Source: Cunninghamella blakesleeana (Eukaryota; Mucoromycota; Mucoromycetes; Mucorales; Cunninghamellaceae). Taken from it: a DNA stretch of 64,000 nucleotides. Below the pieces are notes generated by a model that made no database searches, had not been told where the DNA came from, and was given only the letters and a program-made list of their open reading frames with translations. The stretch's first letter is position 1; each line of letters begins with the position of its first letter. Positions 49,731-62,980 of this stretch are shown here, piece by piece. The stretch spans positions 1,178,001 through 1,242,000 of the forward strand of contig JAFCIZ010000008.1 in assembly GCA_017871115.1 (NCBI GenBank), given 5' to 3'. Made by a program: the position numbers and the translations under genes.

Positions 49731-51404
49731 TCAATTATCATCTACATTATTTTCATCATCATCCGGTACAACTTTACTACCACAGCCATTTTCCACTCGC
49801 AAATGTCTATTTAAAGCATCCATCCGAGCAAAAGCCTTTTTGCATATCCTACAAGAAAACGGTTTGATACCCCAATGCAATTTTTCATGGCGATTTCTAT
49901 CATGCTGTCTAGCAAACTTACGTCCACAAGTAGTACAAGCAAAAGGTCTTTCAGCAGTATGTGTTTTCATATGTGATGTTAAATTATAATGCCTTGTAAA
50001 TACTTTGCCACAATTAGGATGTTGACATGGGAAAGTGCCTGTTCCTCTACTACTTCGTCGATCGCTATTACTTCTACGCAGTGGCTGTCTGGGTGAGGAT
50101 GGAACTGATATATATTTATTATTATGATTATTTGATGATGTTGAAGCGAGCGAAGAAGTAGATAAGGAGGATGCTAACAAATTAAAATCAATATCAGGGA
50201 ATAATGTACTCTGTTGATATGGATGAGTCGGCATAGTGTTTGTATCTTGAGCTGTAAAACGAGATGATGATGAAGGTGGATCAAATGCTTCTAAAGGATC
50301 AAAAAATTCAAGCGGATTACTAATTCTGGGTGGCTCAGATACTCTACGAGGTCTAGTGGTGACACCATTTGTATGTAATCGATTTTTATCAATACTATTA
50401 TTAGTTGTTGTTTTTGGAGTAAGGGAAGGTGATAAAGCATGGTTATATGGCGTATTAGAAGCCGATGATGATGAAGTTAGTATATCCATATTGTACTGTG
50501 TTGTAGAAGAGGTGATATCAGCTGTACTATAAGATACATTGCCATTATTATTATTATTATTATTATTTGTTTGCATATAGATATCAAAGTCATTTTGAAC
50601 AGGAGAATTGCCACGATTAGGGGTCCAACTAAGCCAAGTAGGGTCATTTGAATGTTCTAGATTTAATAAGGAATGATCTAAAGAAATATCTTGAGAAGTT
50701 GTAGAATGGTTATCATTTTGTAATAATAAAAAATCATCTTGGCTTGGATTATGCTGAGGTAATGAATATAAAGATGGTGAATTCATAATAGCTTGGTTTT
50801 GTTCTTCAAATTGAGCTACATGTTTAGCAATAAACTCATCTACGTGAGATAAATTAGGAGAAGATATCATGGTAGTTTGGTTATTGTTGTTATCATGTTG
50901 AACTTCAGGAAGATTAGGAAGTGGTGTTGAATTTAATAAATAGTTTTGGTGTTGTACTGTACGTATAGGTGTTGGTTCCGTAATAGATATAAAAGGCTGT
51001 ATTTCCATACTAAGGCGTAGTTTAGATCTATTATTATTTATTGGAGGAGAAGGAGTAAAATTTGAGTTTTGAAGGTCTAAACGAGATACAGCATCAGATA
51101 ATTCTTCTTGATTAAAATAAGACATGGTAGGCTCTGTCATGGGTGAAGAAAATATTTGTTGCTGTTGCTGTTGCTGTTGCTGCTGTTGTTGTTGTTGTTG
51201 TAAATGTTGAGTATCAGGAGTTGTAGTAGGATATCCAGTATCATATTGAAGCTGATCATTTTGAAAAGAAGAACTAGCTATTGATGAAGGAGTTGAAGAA
51301 TGAATAAAGTTTTCTTCATTATTATTATTATTATTTACTGTGTTCCATATATTTCCAACATATTGATTTTGATAATATGCTTGATTCGGATTATTATGAT
51401 CCAT
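49731..51404 (-). CDS. C2H2 zinc finger transcription factor, Crz1-like
   Basis: A single exon encodes 557 aa. The N-terminal 450 residues are disordered, with an Asn run, a 15-Gln run and many Ser. The C-terminus has three C2H2 fingers: CQHPNCGKVFTRHYNLTSHM, FACTTCGRKFARQHDRNRHE and FSCRICKKAFARMDALNRHL. The RHYNLTSH / RQHDRNRH / MDALNRHL helix residues match the Crz1 calcineurin-responsive group. Residues 137-142 read PFISIT, a perfect PxIxIT calcineurin docking motif, and a Ser-rich basic region with RRSNSDRRSS precedes the fingers. It is therefore predicted to be dephosphorylated by calcineurin on calcium signals and to enter the nucleus. The third finger ends H-x5-C, not H-x3-H, as Crz1 does. 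No intron is present, which is unusual in this window. Confidence 0.85.
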   Translation of the reverse strand: MDHNNPNQAYYQNQYVGNIWNTVNNNNNNEENFIHSSTPSSIASSSFQNDQLQYDTGYPTTTPDTQHLQQQQQQQQQQQQQQQIFSSPMTEPTMSYFNQEELSDAVSRLDLQNSNFTPSPPINNNRSKLRLSMEIQPFISITEPTPIRTVQHQNYLLNSTPLPNLPEVQHDNNNNQTTMISSPNLSHVDEFIAKHVAQFEEQNQAIMNSPSLYSLPQHNPSQDDFLLLQNDNHSTTSQDISLDHSLLNLEHSNDPTWLSWTPNRGNSPVQNDFDIYMQTNNNNNNNNGNVSYSTADITSSTTQYNMDILTSSSSASNTPYNHALSPSLTPKTTTNNSIDKNRLHTNGVTTRPRRVSEPPRISNPLEFFDPLEAFDPPSSSSRFTAQDTNTMPTHPYQQSTLFPDIDFNLLASSLSTSSLASTSSNNHNNKYISVPSSPRQPLRRSNSDRRSSRGTGTFPCQHPNCGKVFTRHYNLTSHMKTHTAERPFACTTCGRKFARQHDRNRHEKLHWGIKPFSCRICKKAFARMDALNRHLRVENGCGSKVVPDDDENNVDDN

Positions 51405-52162
51405 ATAATTAGATAAATAAAGAGTGAGTTAAAATAAAAATTAAGTGAGTGTGTGTGAAGTAAAAATAAAAAAAAAGGAAAGAAAGAAGAAAAAGGGAAA
51501 AATTAAAAAATAAAATAGTTTATTTAAAATTTATAGTTGCTGGGCTTGTGGTTACACGTCTAAGCTTTAATCATAAAATGACCAAATATGAAATTTATAT
51601 ATACTTTTTTATTGTTCTATTTAAATAAAACAATAATAATACTAACTGGTTTTCTTGTATAAATAGTTTTTAATAACAAATATATATATATTTATATATA
51701 CATATATATGTGTGTATGTGTGTGTGTATATGTACGTATGTATGTATTTAATATTTTACAATATTCAAGTAATAAAAACAATGGAAATAAAAGATAAAGG
51801 TAATAAAAAACAAAGTAAAATACAATAATATAAAAAGGAGTGAGTTAAAATAAATATTATGATTATTATCTTGCAAAGGAAATTATAGTATGATAGCTGA
51901 TTGGATCCCCGGTTTATAACTCCGCTATTTTGATATATATATATATTTATTTTTTGAACGTCATGGTTTACTTTTTTCACTTTTCTTTCCTACTTCCGAT
52001 TTTTTTTAGTGCAGGAAAAAAAAAAAGAGAAAGGGTTATTTATTTATTCAATTTTATTTTTATTTAATTTATAATATAACAGTATATATACATATATCTT
52101 CTATTTTATCTTCCTTTTTTTTTTAAATAAAGAAACATTAAATATATTTAAACATTATAACT
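51405..52162. other. Divergent promoter region, Crz1-like (-) / TOR (+)
   Basis: About 760 bp with TG-rich (TGTGTGTATG) repeat near 51710-51745 and AT tracts. A pyrimidine-rich stretch lies at about 52098-52130 before the TOR start. No gene is seen. Confidence 0.5.
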
Positions 52163-52268
52163 ATGGCTAATATAGCAATGCTAAATAGTCAAGAAAATCT
52201 GACACGAATATTCAGTGAACTAAAATCAAAGTAATTTTTTTATATAAAGAAGGAATGAAAATATTAAC

Positions 52269-52299
<31 letters not shown>

Positions 52300-55246
52300 T
52301 TATATGTTTAATACTTAATACTATTTTTTATATATTAACCACTTCAATATTATAATATAATAGACATGAAGAAAGAAGAATCAAAGCGTCTGATGAATTG
52401 CGTGATACTGTAAAAATATTTTTTTAAAAAAGAAGGATCTGTTTCAACTTAATAGAGTTATACATTAACCCTCCGTTTTTTTCTTCTTTATTGTTATTAT
52501 TATTTATTTTTTTATTAATAATATATTAGGCTGCAACAGCATCGCGTGAACTATCTGATGATAATCTAATAAAATTTACAAACGATGTTAATAAACGCAT
52601 TTTTGAACTTGCACATGGAAGTGATATCAATGAAAAATTGGGCGCTATTATTGCTATAGGTAATATATATAGTAATATATATATATAAATAGAAACTAAA
52701 TAAATTTAATAATACTAAATATATATATACATTTACTCTATATATTCATTTATTTTTAATAATAGATAGACTAATAGATTTAGAACCTGAAGGAAATACA
52801 AGTAGATATAATAGTTATCTCAGTTTAATGTTACCATATAATGATCCTCAAGTAATGATACCTGCTGCCAAAGCACTTGGTCGTCTTGCAATAAGTTCAT
52901 CCACTTTTACCGCTGATTTCGTTGATACACAAGTAGAGCACTCTTTAGAATGGTTACAAGTAGATAGAAGTCGTTTAGCTGCTGTATTAATGTTACGTGA
53001 ATTGGCTGTTAATGCTCCTACTCTTATTTATGCTTATGTACCTCGTATTTTAGATTTAGTATGGTTAGCTTTAAGGGATTCAAGATCACTTATTCGTGAA
53101 AATGCTGCTGATTGTCTTAGCCAATGTTTGGAAATTGTTCAACAACGTGAAACTAAACAAAGAGATCAATGGTATGATCGTATCTGGGAAGAAGTAAATC
53201 GTGGTTTAAGAAATGGAAGTGCTGAAACTGTACATGGAAGTCTATTGGTTATGCGAGAATTATTATTACATGCTGGCATGGTAAGTAAATATTTGCCTCT
53301 GTGTGAATTATATATTGTAGTACTAATCTGTTTATATTACTATTAAAGTTTATGACGAATATGTATAGGGATGTTTGTGAAATAACACTTCGTTTTAAAG
53401 ATTCAAGAGATGTATTAATAAGAAAAACAGTGGTAGCTATTATCCCTACTCTAGCGAGTTATGATCCAACTACCTTTGCTGAATTATATTTAAGGAAATC
53501 AATGAGTCACTTATTAAATTTATTAAAAAAAGACCGTGATAAACGTGATGGTAAATGAAGTATACATTAAAAGGTAATAAGTATGATTTCTTATTGATTT
53601 TTCATTCATTTTTTTATATAGCATTCATAACTATTGGTAAAGTGGCAATTCAAGTAAAGAGTAATATGGGCCCATATTTAGATGCAACACTTACAAGTAT
53701 CAAAGATGCATTAATGATCAAAGGGTAGGAAAAGAGATACACAAAAAAAAAAAAAAAAATATGACAAAAGAATACATTGTATTCTCATTCCATTATCTTT
53801 GTTCCTATTAAACAATCATTTTTATTTCCATTGAATAGTCGCCAACGAAAAGAGATTGAACAGCCTGTTTTTATTTGTATTAGCATGTTAGCAACTGCTG
53901 TTGGTCAAGCCCTCACTAAATATATGCATGATTTATTAGATTTAATGTTTAGCTGTGGGTTATCAGAGTCCTTAGTATCCGCCTTAAGTAATATTGCTGA
54001 TCGTATCAAACCATTATCTCCTGTTATTCAAGGTAAAGATTAATTATATACCTATTTTATTTTTAAAAAATAATAATAATGATAATACATTCATAAATAG
54101 AAAAAAAAAAAAAGTTTAACATGCCGTCTTATAGATCGATTACTTAATGTCATTTCAATTACTTTAAGTGGGCAGCCATATAAACAACCAGGTGCACCTA
54201 ATAGCCGTAATATAATACAAAATGTTGATAGACCACTTCGAGAAGGAATCAATAATGATACTAAAGATTATACAGTAATTGCTCTTGCATTGAAAACTTT
54301 GGGTTCGTTTGATTTTTCAAGCCATGTGTTAAATGAATTTGTACGGGATTGTATAGTAAACTACCTTGATGATGATATTCCCGAAATTCGTAAATCTGCT
54401 GCTGTCACTTGTTGTCAACTTTTTGTACGAGATCCTATTTGTAATCAAACCAGTGCTCATGCGATCAAAGTAGTAGGTGAAGTCTTGGAAAAGTTATTAA
54501 CTGTTGGTATAGCCGATCCAGATGCAAGTATACGTGAAACCGTATTGTCTTCTTTGGATGTAAGATTTGATCGTCATTTGGCTCAAGCAGATAATGTAAG
54601 ATCATTATTTATTGCCCTTAATGATGAAGTATTTACTATTCGTGAAATTGCTATTACAATTATTGGACGATTGACTACTTACAACCCTGCCTATGTGATG
54701 CCTTCTTTACGTAAAACTTTAATTCAGCTATTAACAGAATTGGAATATTCCGTGGTCAGTAGACATAAAGAAGAATCTGCTCGTTTAGTCTCTCTATTAG
54801 TTGGTGCTGCTCAACGTTTAACAAAGCCATATATTGAACCTATATTAAAAGTACTGTTACCAAAAGCTCGCGATTCATCTCCTGGCGTTGTATCTGCCGT
54901 TCTTGGAGCCTTAGGTGAATTAGCTACTGTTAGTGGTGAAGATATGATACCTCATTTGGATGAATTATTACCTTTAATTATGGAAACTTTGCAAGATCAA
55001 AGTTCTAGTTCAAAACGTGAAGCTGCTTTAAAAACATTAGGTCAGTTGGCAAGTAATACTGGTTTTGTTATTGAGCCTTATACAAAATATCCTGCTCTTC
55101 TCAACATTCTCATCAATATTCTTAAAACGGAACAAAATGCTACTATCCGTCGTGAAACTGTGAAATTAATGGGTATTTTGGGGGCTCTTGATCCATATAG
55201 GCATAAGGTAATTAATATATGTCTTTATAAAGATTGATAGCCTAAC

Positions 55247-55300
<54 letters not shown>

Positions 55301-58300
55301 CTAATACTAATATATATATTATAGATGAATGCTATTGATGGATCTAGTGAAGCACTTGTTGATCCTAAGCTTGCTAGTAATGATGTTACACTTCTTATGA
55401 TGGGAATTGGTCCTTCATCTGAAGATTATTATCCCCAAGTTGTCATGCATTCCTTAATGAAAATTTTAAGAGACCCTTCACTTAGTCAGCATCACTACCC
55501 TGTTATTGAAGCCATTATGTCTATCTTTAAAACTCTAGGTCTTAAAGTAGTTCAATTTTTACCTCTGGTTATACCTGGATTTTTATCATTGATGCGTTCT
55601 TGTACACCAAACATGTTAGGATCTTATTTCCATAAGCTTAGTGAATTAGTTGGTATTGTGAAACAACACGTACGAAATTACCTTAAAGATATATTTGATA
55701 TCATTGACGAATACTGGACACCTGAATCAAGCATTCAAATCACAATCATCTCTTTAATTGAATCTATTGCAAAAGCACTCGATGGTGAATTAAAAGTATA
55801 TCTTCCACGTTTATTACCACACATGTTACAAATTTTTGACAACGATATCACAGAACGTCGGCATCCTACAATTAGAGTGCTACATGCTTTTGTTGTTTTT
55901 GGCGCCAATATAGAAGAATATATGCATCTTGTTATACCAGCTATTGTTAAATTTTTTGAAAAACCAGATGCTCCTGTATCAGTACGACGCCAAGCCATGA
56001 CAACTATCACATCTTTATGTAAAAAAGTAAATATGTTTGACTATGCATCTCGTATCATCCATCCTTTGGCAAGAGTACTACCTGTATTACCTATTGAAGC
56101 AAGAAATTCTGCCATGGACCTGCTTTGTGCTTTGATCTTCCAATTAGGAACTGATTATGCCAAATTTATTCCTGTTGTGAATAAGGTAAAAAAAAAAAAA
56201 TGAATTCTTTTATGCTATAATATATAATTATAAATTTTTATCTGTATTCTTATTTTTTTTTTTTTATCTTTTTATTTATAAAAATGAATAAGGTTTTGAC
56301 AAAACATCGTATCACTCATACAAATTATGAACTGTTAGTTGGAAAGTTACTAAAAGGTGAAAATCTACCACAAGAATTAGGAAAGGCGTTAGATGATCGT
56401 GATGCAAAAGGCGATGAAACACCATCTGCAGATTTGAGTTCTTCAAAAAAACAACCTGTCAATCAGCAACATTTGAAAAAAGCTTGGGAAGCTTCACAAA
56501 GATCTACTAAAGAAGATTGGATGGAATGGATTAGACGTCTTAGTTTGGAATTACTTAAACAATCTCCTTCTCATGCTCTTCGTGCTTGTGTCTTTTTGGC
56601 TGGTTATTATCCACCTTTAGCAAGAGAATTATTTAATGCCGCTTTTGTGTCTTGTTGGAATGAATTATATGATCAATATCAAGATGAATTAGTTAAATCA
56701 TTAGAGATGGCATTAAAAGCACCTAATATCCCACCCGAAATCATTCAAATCTTACTTCACTTAGCCGAATTTATGGAACATGACAATAAGATGCTCCCAA
56801 TTGATATTCGCACTTTAGCTGTTTACGCTCAAAAATGCCATGCTTATGCAAAGGCTTTACATTACAAGGAAGCAGAATTCCATGTGGAACAATCATTTGA
56901 AGCAGTTGAAATGCTCATGTCTATTAATAATTTATTACAACAACCTGATGCTGCCATGGGTATTTTGACTTTTGCTCAAGATTCGCTTAAATTAGAACGC
57001 AAGGTATCATGGTATGAAAAACTTCATCGTTACCAAGACGCTTTAGAAGCTTATGAAGCTCAACAAAGAGAAAATCCAAACTCAATTGAAATTACGCTTG
57101 GTCGTATGCAATGTTTACATGCTCTTGGTGAATGGGATCAATTAGCAGCTTTGGCACAAGAAAAATGGTTACATGCAAGTCATGAAAATAGAAAAAATAT
57201 GGCACCATTTGCTGCTGCTGCTGCTTGGGGTCTTGGTCAATGGGAACAAATGGAAGAATATATTGCTTTGCTTAAATCGGAAGGTCCAGATCGTACCTTT
57301 TTCCGTGCTATCCTTGCTATCCACAGAAATAGATATGCTGAAGCTGAAAAATTCATCAATAAGACTAGAGATTTATTAGATACAGAATTAACTGCGTTAC
57401 TTGGTGAAAGTTATAATCGTGCTTATGCTATCGTTGTTCGTGTTCAAATGTTGGCAGAATTGGAAGAAATGATCACCTACAAACAATCCACCAATGATGT
57501 TGAAAAACAAATGGTCATAAGAAGAACATGGATGAAACGTTTAGAAGGTTGTGAACGTAATGTAGAAGTATGGCAACGTATTCTTCGTGTACGTGCAATG
57601 GTAGTGTCTCCTCAAGATGATATGGAAATGTGGATTAAATTTGCTAATTTATGCCGTAAGAGCGGTAGATTCTCTTTATCAGAAAAAACCTTACGTAGTT
57701 TATTAGAAATGGATAACAGTAATAATGCTATTGGTGATGGATCTATTAATGCCCCCCACCCAAAGATTGTCTATGCTCAATTAAAGCATATGTGGTATTC
57801 TTCAAGTAAAAATCCAGAAGGACAAAACCAAGCACTTAATATTTTACGTGATTTCACCGCTCAAAAAACACAAGATCTTGGTTTAAATCCTGATGAAATG
57901 GCAGTTAGTTTACCTATTGATCCAAGCAGACTCTCTGAAGATGTAGCAGAATATACCCGATTATTAGCCAGATGTTATTTACGACAAGGTGAATGGCAAC
58001 GTGCTTTATCTTATGAATTAACAGAAGAAACTATTCCTGATATTTTACGATCCTTTTTATTAGCTACTCGATTTGACCAAAATTGGTATAAAGCATGGCA
58101 CGCTTGGGCATTGGCAAACTTTGACATCATCGATTATCATGAAAAATTACATATAGATCAACTACCTCCTCAAGTATTTACTCATCATGTAGTTCCAGCC
58201 GTTCAAGGTTTCTTTAGATCCATTGCTTTATCAAAAGAAAATTCTTTACAAGATACTTTACGTTTATTAACATTATGGTTTAAATACGGTTATCAATCTG

Positions 58301-59566
58301 AAGTAAGTACAGCAATTAGCGAAGGCTTTGGTACTATTAGTATTGATGTCTGGCTACAAGTTATTCCTCAATTAATTGCTCGTATTCATGCTCCAAACGC
58401 CACTGTTCGCCTCTTGATTCATCAATTACTTACTGATATTGGTAAAGAACATCCTCAAGCTTTGGTATATTCCCTTACTGTTGCATCCAAATCCCAAAGT
58501 GTTCCTAGAAAAAAGGCAACATTTGCCATTATTGATCGTATGCGTATGCATAGTGCTACTTTAGTTGATCAGGTAAATATTTATTTATTTATTATTGTTA
58601 TTTTTATTGCTATTTCTACTACTAGTTTTTTTTTTTTTTTTTTTTTTTTTCTTCTTTCCCCATGTATTGATCTTCCCCAACTCTATATTTTTATTTTTAT
58701 TTTGCTATACAAATGAATAGGCATTAATGGTCAGCCAAGAATTGATTCGTGTAGCTATTTTATGGCATGAAATGTGGCATGAAGGTTTAGAAGAAGCCTC
58801 CCGTTTATACTTTGGTGATCGAAACGTTGAAGCTATGTTTGCCACATTAGAACCTTTACATCAAATGTTAGATCGTGGACCAGAGACCATGCGCGAAGAA
58901 TCATTTGTACAAGCCTTTGGTCGTGATTTACAAGAAGCACAAGAATGGTGTCATCGCTATCAAGAATCAAGAGATCTTAATAATTTAAATCAAGCTTGGG
59001 AACTATACTATCAAGTATTCAAACGAATTCAACGTCAATTACCACAATTAACAAGCCTGGAACTTCAATATATTTCACCACGATTATTGGAAGCAAGAAA
59101 TTTAGAATTATGTGTACCTGGTTATTATCGTAGTGGGGAGCCTATTATTCATATTGCCAAATTTAATCCTAGTTTATCAGTCATTATCTCTAAACAACGT
59201 CCAAGAAAATTGACTATTGTAGGTAGCGATGGTAAAGATTACATGTATTGTTTAAAGGGCCATGAAGATTTACGACAAGATGAACGAGTCATGCAATTGT
59301 TTGGTTTGGTCAACACTTTACTTAAAAATGATGCGGAAACATTCAAACGTCATCTTAGTATTGAAAGATGTCCTGCTATTCCATTATCTCCAAATTCAGG
59401 CTTATTAGGTTGGTTTGCTGATACTGATACCTTCCATTCACTTATTCGTGATTATCGTGATAGTAAAAAAATTCTTCTTAATATTGAACACCGTTTAATG
59501 TTACAGGTAAATTATCTTACATACAAAAGTATATACTGATTACATATATATAGACTGTTATACTTA

Positions 59567-59604
<38 letters not shown>

Positions 59605-60762
59605 TATCATTAGATGGCTCCTGATTATGATAATCTAACTGTTATTCAAAAAGTAGAAGTATTCCAGTTTGCATTTGAAAAAACAAGTGGACAAGATCTT
59701 TATAGAGTATTATGGCTTAAGAGTCGAAATTCAGAAGCATGGTTAGATAGAAGAACAAATTATACAAGATCGTTAGCAGTAATGTCAATGGTTGGTTACA
59801 TTCTAGGTTTAGGTGATAGACATCCATCTAATTTAATGTTACATCGCAATACTGGTAAAGTGGTCCATATTGATTTTGGTGACTGTTTTGAAGTAGCTAT
59901 GCACCGTGAAAAATTCCCAGAAAAGATTCCTTTCCGTTTAACTCGTATGTTAGTAAAAGCTATGGAAGTATCTGGTATTGAAGGCAATTTTAGAATCACT
60001 TGTGAGCATGTTATGCGTGTATTACGTGAAAACAAAGACAGTTTGATGGCTGTTTTGGAAGCTTTCGTTTATGATCCTTTGATTAATTGGCGTTTATTAA
60101 ATAATCCTAACCCAAGTCCTGCTCAAAATAGAGGTAAATAAAAATAATAAGAATAATAGATATACAGTGATGAAGTTTTAAATATAGAAAAGACTATTTA
60201 ATTACTATATTAATATTTATATTATTTATATTACTGGCATATATTTATTTTATAGATGAACGCATTCGTGGTATGGATAGAATAAACAATGAAGAATTAG
60301 GTGAAGAAGGCCATAGAAACTTTTCTGTTAGTAGAAGATTAAATCGTATTGAAGTAGAAGCTGTTGCAAAAGGTAATACATATGAGCATAAATATACAAT
60401 AAAAATAATAGGGATAAAATATAAAAAAAAAACACTAAATATATTTATATATATTTAAATAGAAAATGTAACTGGCCATGAAATGTTAAATTCAAGAGCT
60501 GTAGCTGTAGTGAATCGAGTATCTAATAAATTAACGGGTCGTGATTTTAATTCACGGGAAACATTGGATGTACCAACACAAGTCGATAAATTGATTCAAC
60601 AAGCAACATCACTTGAAAACCTTTGTCAGTGTTATATTGGATGGTAATTATTAATATAATAAAATAAAATAAAATAAAAATTAGTATATAGACACATTAC
60701 TAACTTTTATTATCGCCATTATTATTATTAAATGTATTATTTCCAGGTGCGCATTTTGGTAA
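52163..60762 (+). CDS. TOR1: TOR (target of rapamycin) PI3K-related protein kinase
   Basis: There are 15 exons: 52163-52230, 52364-52409, 52530-52659, 52766-53280, 53349-53550, 53622-53724, 53839-54032, 54135-55207, 55325-56185, 56293-58572, 58721-59506, 59614-60133, 60256-60372, 60463-60643 and 60747-60762, giving 2363 aa. N-terminal HEAT repeats run to ~1200. A FAT domain follows and ends near 1820. The FRB domain starts at [20 protein letters not shown] and keeps Ser1851, the residue whose change gives rapamycin resistance elsewhere. The kinase has GDRHPSNLM (catalytic Asp2154) and HIDFGD (Asp2173). The FATC ends CYIGWCAFW. All junctions close in frame. TOR is the nutrient-sensing kinase of TORC1/TORC2. 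Only one gene is in the window. Whether there is a second copy elsewhere is unknown. Confidence 0.96.
55238..55304. repeat. (AAT)n microsatellite
   Basis: About 20 AAT units make up most of TOR intron 8. Confidence 0.9.
59571..59602. repeat. (TTA)n microsatellite
   Basis: About 10 TTA units in TOR intron 11. Confidence 0.85.
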
Positions 60763-61670
60763 TGGAAAACTCATTTGGGTATAAATATCCTTTTCTTTAA
60801 ACTCTTTGAATTAGCTTGCATTTTCTTTTTATCTTTTTTTTTTATTATGCACTTGAATGGATTATATTTTAAACAATTATTCAATTTAACATTGTATCAT
60901 ATATCGAACGAAACATACTATATTTTTTTTTAAATAACTATTATTTTTTATTATTATCATTACATCTATTATCTTATTATTAATATTATAAACAATATAC
61001 ATATATATATATATATATATATATTAATTATTTTACTAATTAGTATAAAAGTGCTATTATTATATTCTTTTTAATCGAGGATTGATTACTCGTGCTTTTA
61101 AATGTTCCTTTTATAATGAATTTGTATAAAAATAAGTAAAAAAAAATGGAAGTATTATGGTCTATTTTTTTAACCATATGTATTATTCAATTATTCATAA
61201 CAGTAAATCTAATAAATATTTTAAAATAAATCGCTTTATAATAAATATGCATAAAAAATAAAGTTAAAAATCAAGCTATATCCAATATTATTTCGTAATT
61301 TAACATTCGTATATCAAAATTATTCGATATACTTGTTGGTGTTAGATAAAGAAAAAAAAAGAAAATATTTATATAAATTACTATTATTACAATTTTTATT
61401 ATCCTTAGTGCAAGCATCATGTCTAATTGACGCAGACTTATTTTTGCCTAGAGAAAAAAAAAGCCTTTCAAAAATCTGGTGGAGTCGGTGTTAAGGAGTT
61501 AAGTAATTCCTTTTTGGTTGTATTATTCTCATTCGACTAGTCATCTTCTACTTTGGCTAAAAAAATGACGAATAGAATTGATGCTAAACGTTATTTTGAC
61601 AAAGCAAAAAATATACAGTTTTATATCTTGCTTCATACTTGGAAATATTACATATTATGTTACAAAAAAC
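60763..61670. other. Intergenic between TOR and methyltransferase
   Basis: AT-rich, with an (AT)n run near 60998-61023. The segment 61405-61600 is richer in G/C and could be the leader or a further upstream coding exon of the methyltransferase; an ATG at 61565 opens a short frame there but does not splice in phase. Confidence 0.45.
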
Positions 61671-62980
61671 ATGCGAATTGGTGCTGATTGTTTCGGTCAC
61701 ACTTATATTAAAAAACGCGGAGTAAAAATTTTCTATATAAATCCGCGAATTTATCTTTTTTTTTTCTTTTAAACCACAATATTGACAAGCGATTATTTTA
61801 TTAATAAAATGGAAGAGAGTATTAAATATTTACGTTACAAACCTTTCTTCAATTATTTAACTGTAAATCAACTTCACTGAATATAAATATATTACAGTCA
61901 TATACATTGTATTTATTATTATATTGCTTTTTTTTTTCTCTTTTTTTTTTTCTTTTTACTTTTTACAGAATATTATTGACACCAATTTTTTTACACCAGG
62001 AAGTAATGATAAAGCAATCCACATTTTAGAAATTGGTTGTGGGTAAGACATAATTTCAACTATAAACTGAACTTTTTTTCTTATTATTATTATTATTATT
62101 TTACGATAGACAAGGATTCCTTGGCACTTTATTAAAAGACCGTTATAAAGATAAAATTAATTTGACAGGAATTGATCCATTTGAAAAAGATCTAGAGTTA
62201 GCCAAACAAAAATCAAAGAACATACGATTTGCACCTTTAGGTATTCTTGAATGGCAACAACAGTACCCTGATGAAAAATTCGATTTAGTTTTTTTCTCAA
62301 AATCTTTACATCACTGTCCTGAATTAGAAAAGGTATACAATCAATTTTATATACACTTAACTTTTTTTATTATTATCATAAAAAGAAGCAATAAAGAAAA
62401 ACCTTCCCCTAAATATATATATATATATATGTAGAGTATCCAAACAGCTTATGACTTAGTAAATCCTCATGGTATTTTAATCGCGGAAGAAATCGATCCT
62501 CAATATCTGGATGATGATAGTATTTATTGGTTCTTGGATAGATTGGACCTTTTAACCACATCCGGGCTTGTCAATATTGCTCATAACCCTATTGAAGCTG
62601 ATTATGAACGCGGTCAAGTAGAAAAAGTATCTGATATTAAACAAGATGCTATTAAACGATGGAGAAATTTCGTTCCTTGTCATGATGTTCATCAACCTCA
62701 ACAAGTTAAAGATGCCTTTAAAAAGATTATTGGGGAAAATAACATTATCATTGAAAATCCTCTTCCTTTCTTCTCGTTTCTTCTCGTGTTTTTCGGGTAA
62801 TATACACATAGATTAATATTCATTTTGCCAGGCTTGACTTATTTATTAATTTATTTTATTAGTTTGATCGATAATTCTACTGGAAAAGCTGTGTACGAAC
62901 AATTCTTAGCTCAAGAACAACGAGATTTGGATGCTAGTAAAATTAAAACTTTGGCATACAATATTGTTGTTAAGAAATAG
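61671..62980 (+). CDS. Class I SAM-dependent methyltransferase
   Basis: There are five exons (about 61671-61721, 61969-62042, 62110-62332, 62435-62796, 62863-62980), ~275 aa. The SAM-binding motif I spans intron 2 and reads ILEIGCGQGFLGTLL. LTGIDPFEKDLELAK supplies the acidic residue after strand 2, and FDLVFFSKSLHHCPE is motif post-II/III with the His pair. GILIAEEIDP follows. The C-terminal half (YWFLDRLDLLTTSGLVN, KQDAIKRWRNFVPCHDVH) gives no family I recognise, so the substrate is unknown. The first exon is the weak point: MRIGADCFGHTYIKKRG joins in phase, but an earlier in-frame start at 61578 is possible. It resembles methyltransferases acting on small molecules, by the HHC pattern only. 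Confidence 0.7.

Noticed and set aside
56284..56296. ATG at 56284 as the start of a separate gene
   Set aside because: It is intronic: NKVLTKHR is continuous with the preceding TOR exon, and the ATG AAT AAG is the acceptor-side copy of the direct repeat.
61565..61685. Alternative methyltransferase start MTNRIDAKRYFDKAK
   Set aside because: It looks protein-like, but no donor in that frame joins in phase with exon 2 at 61969.
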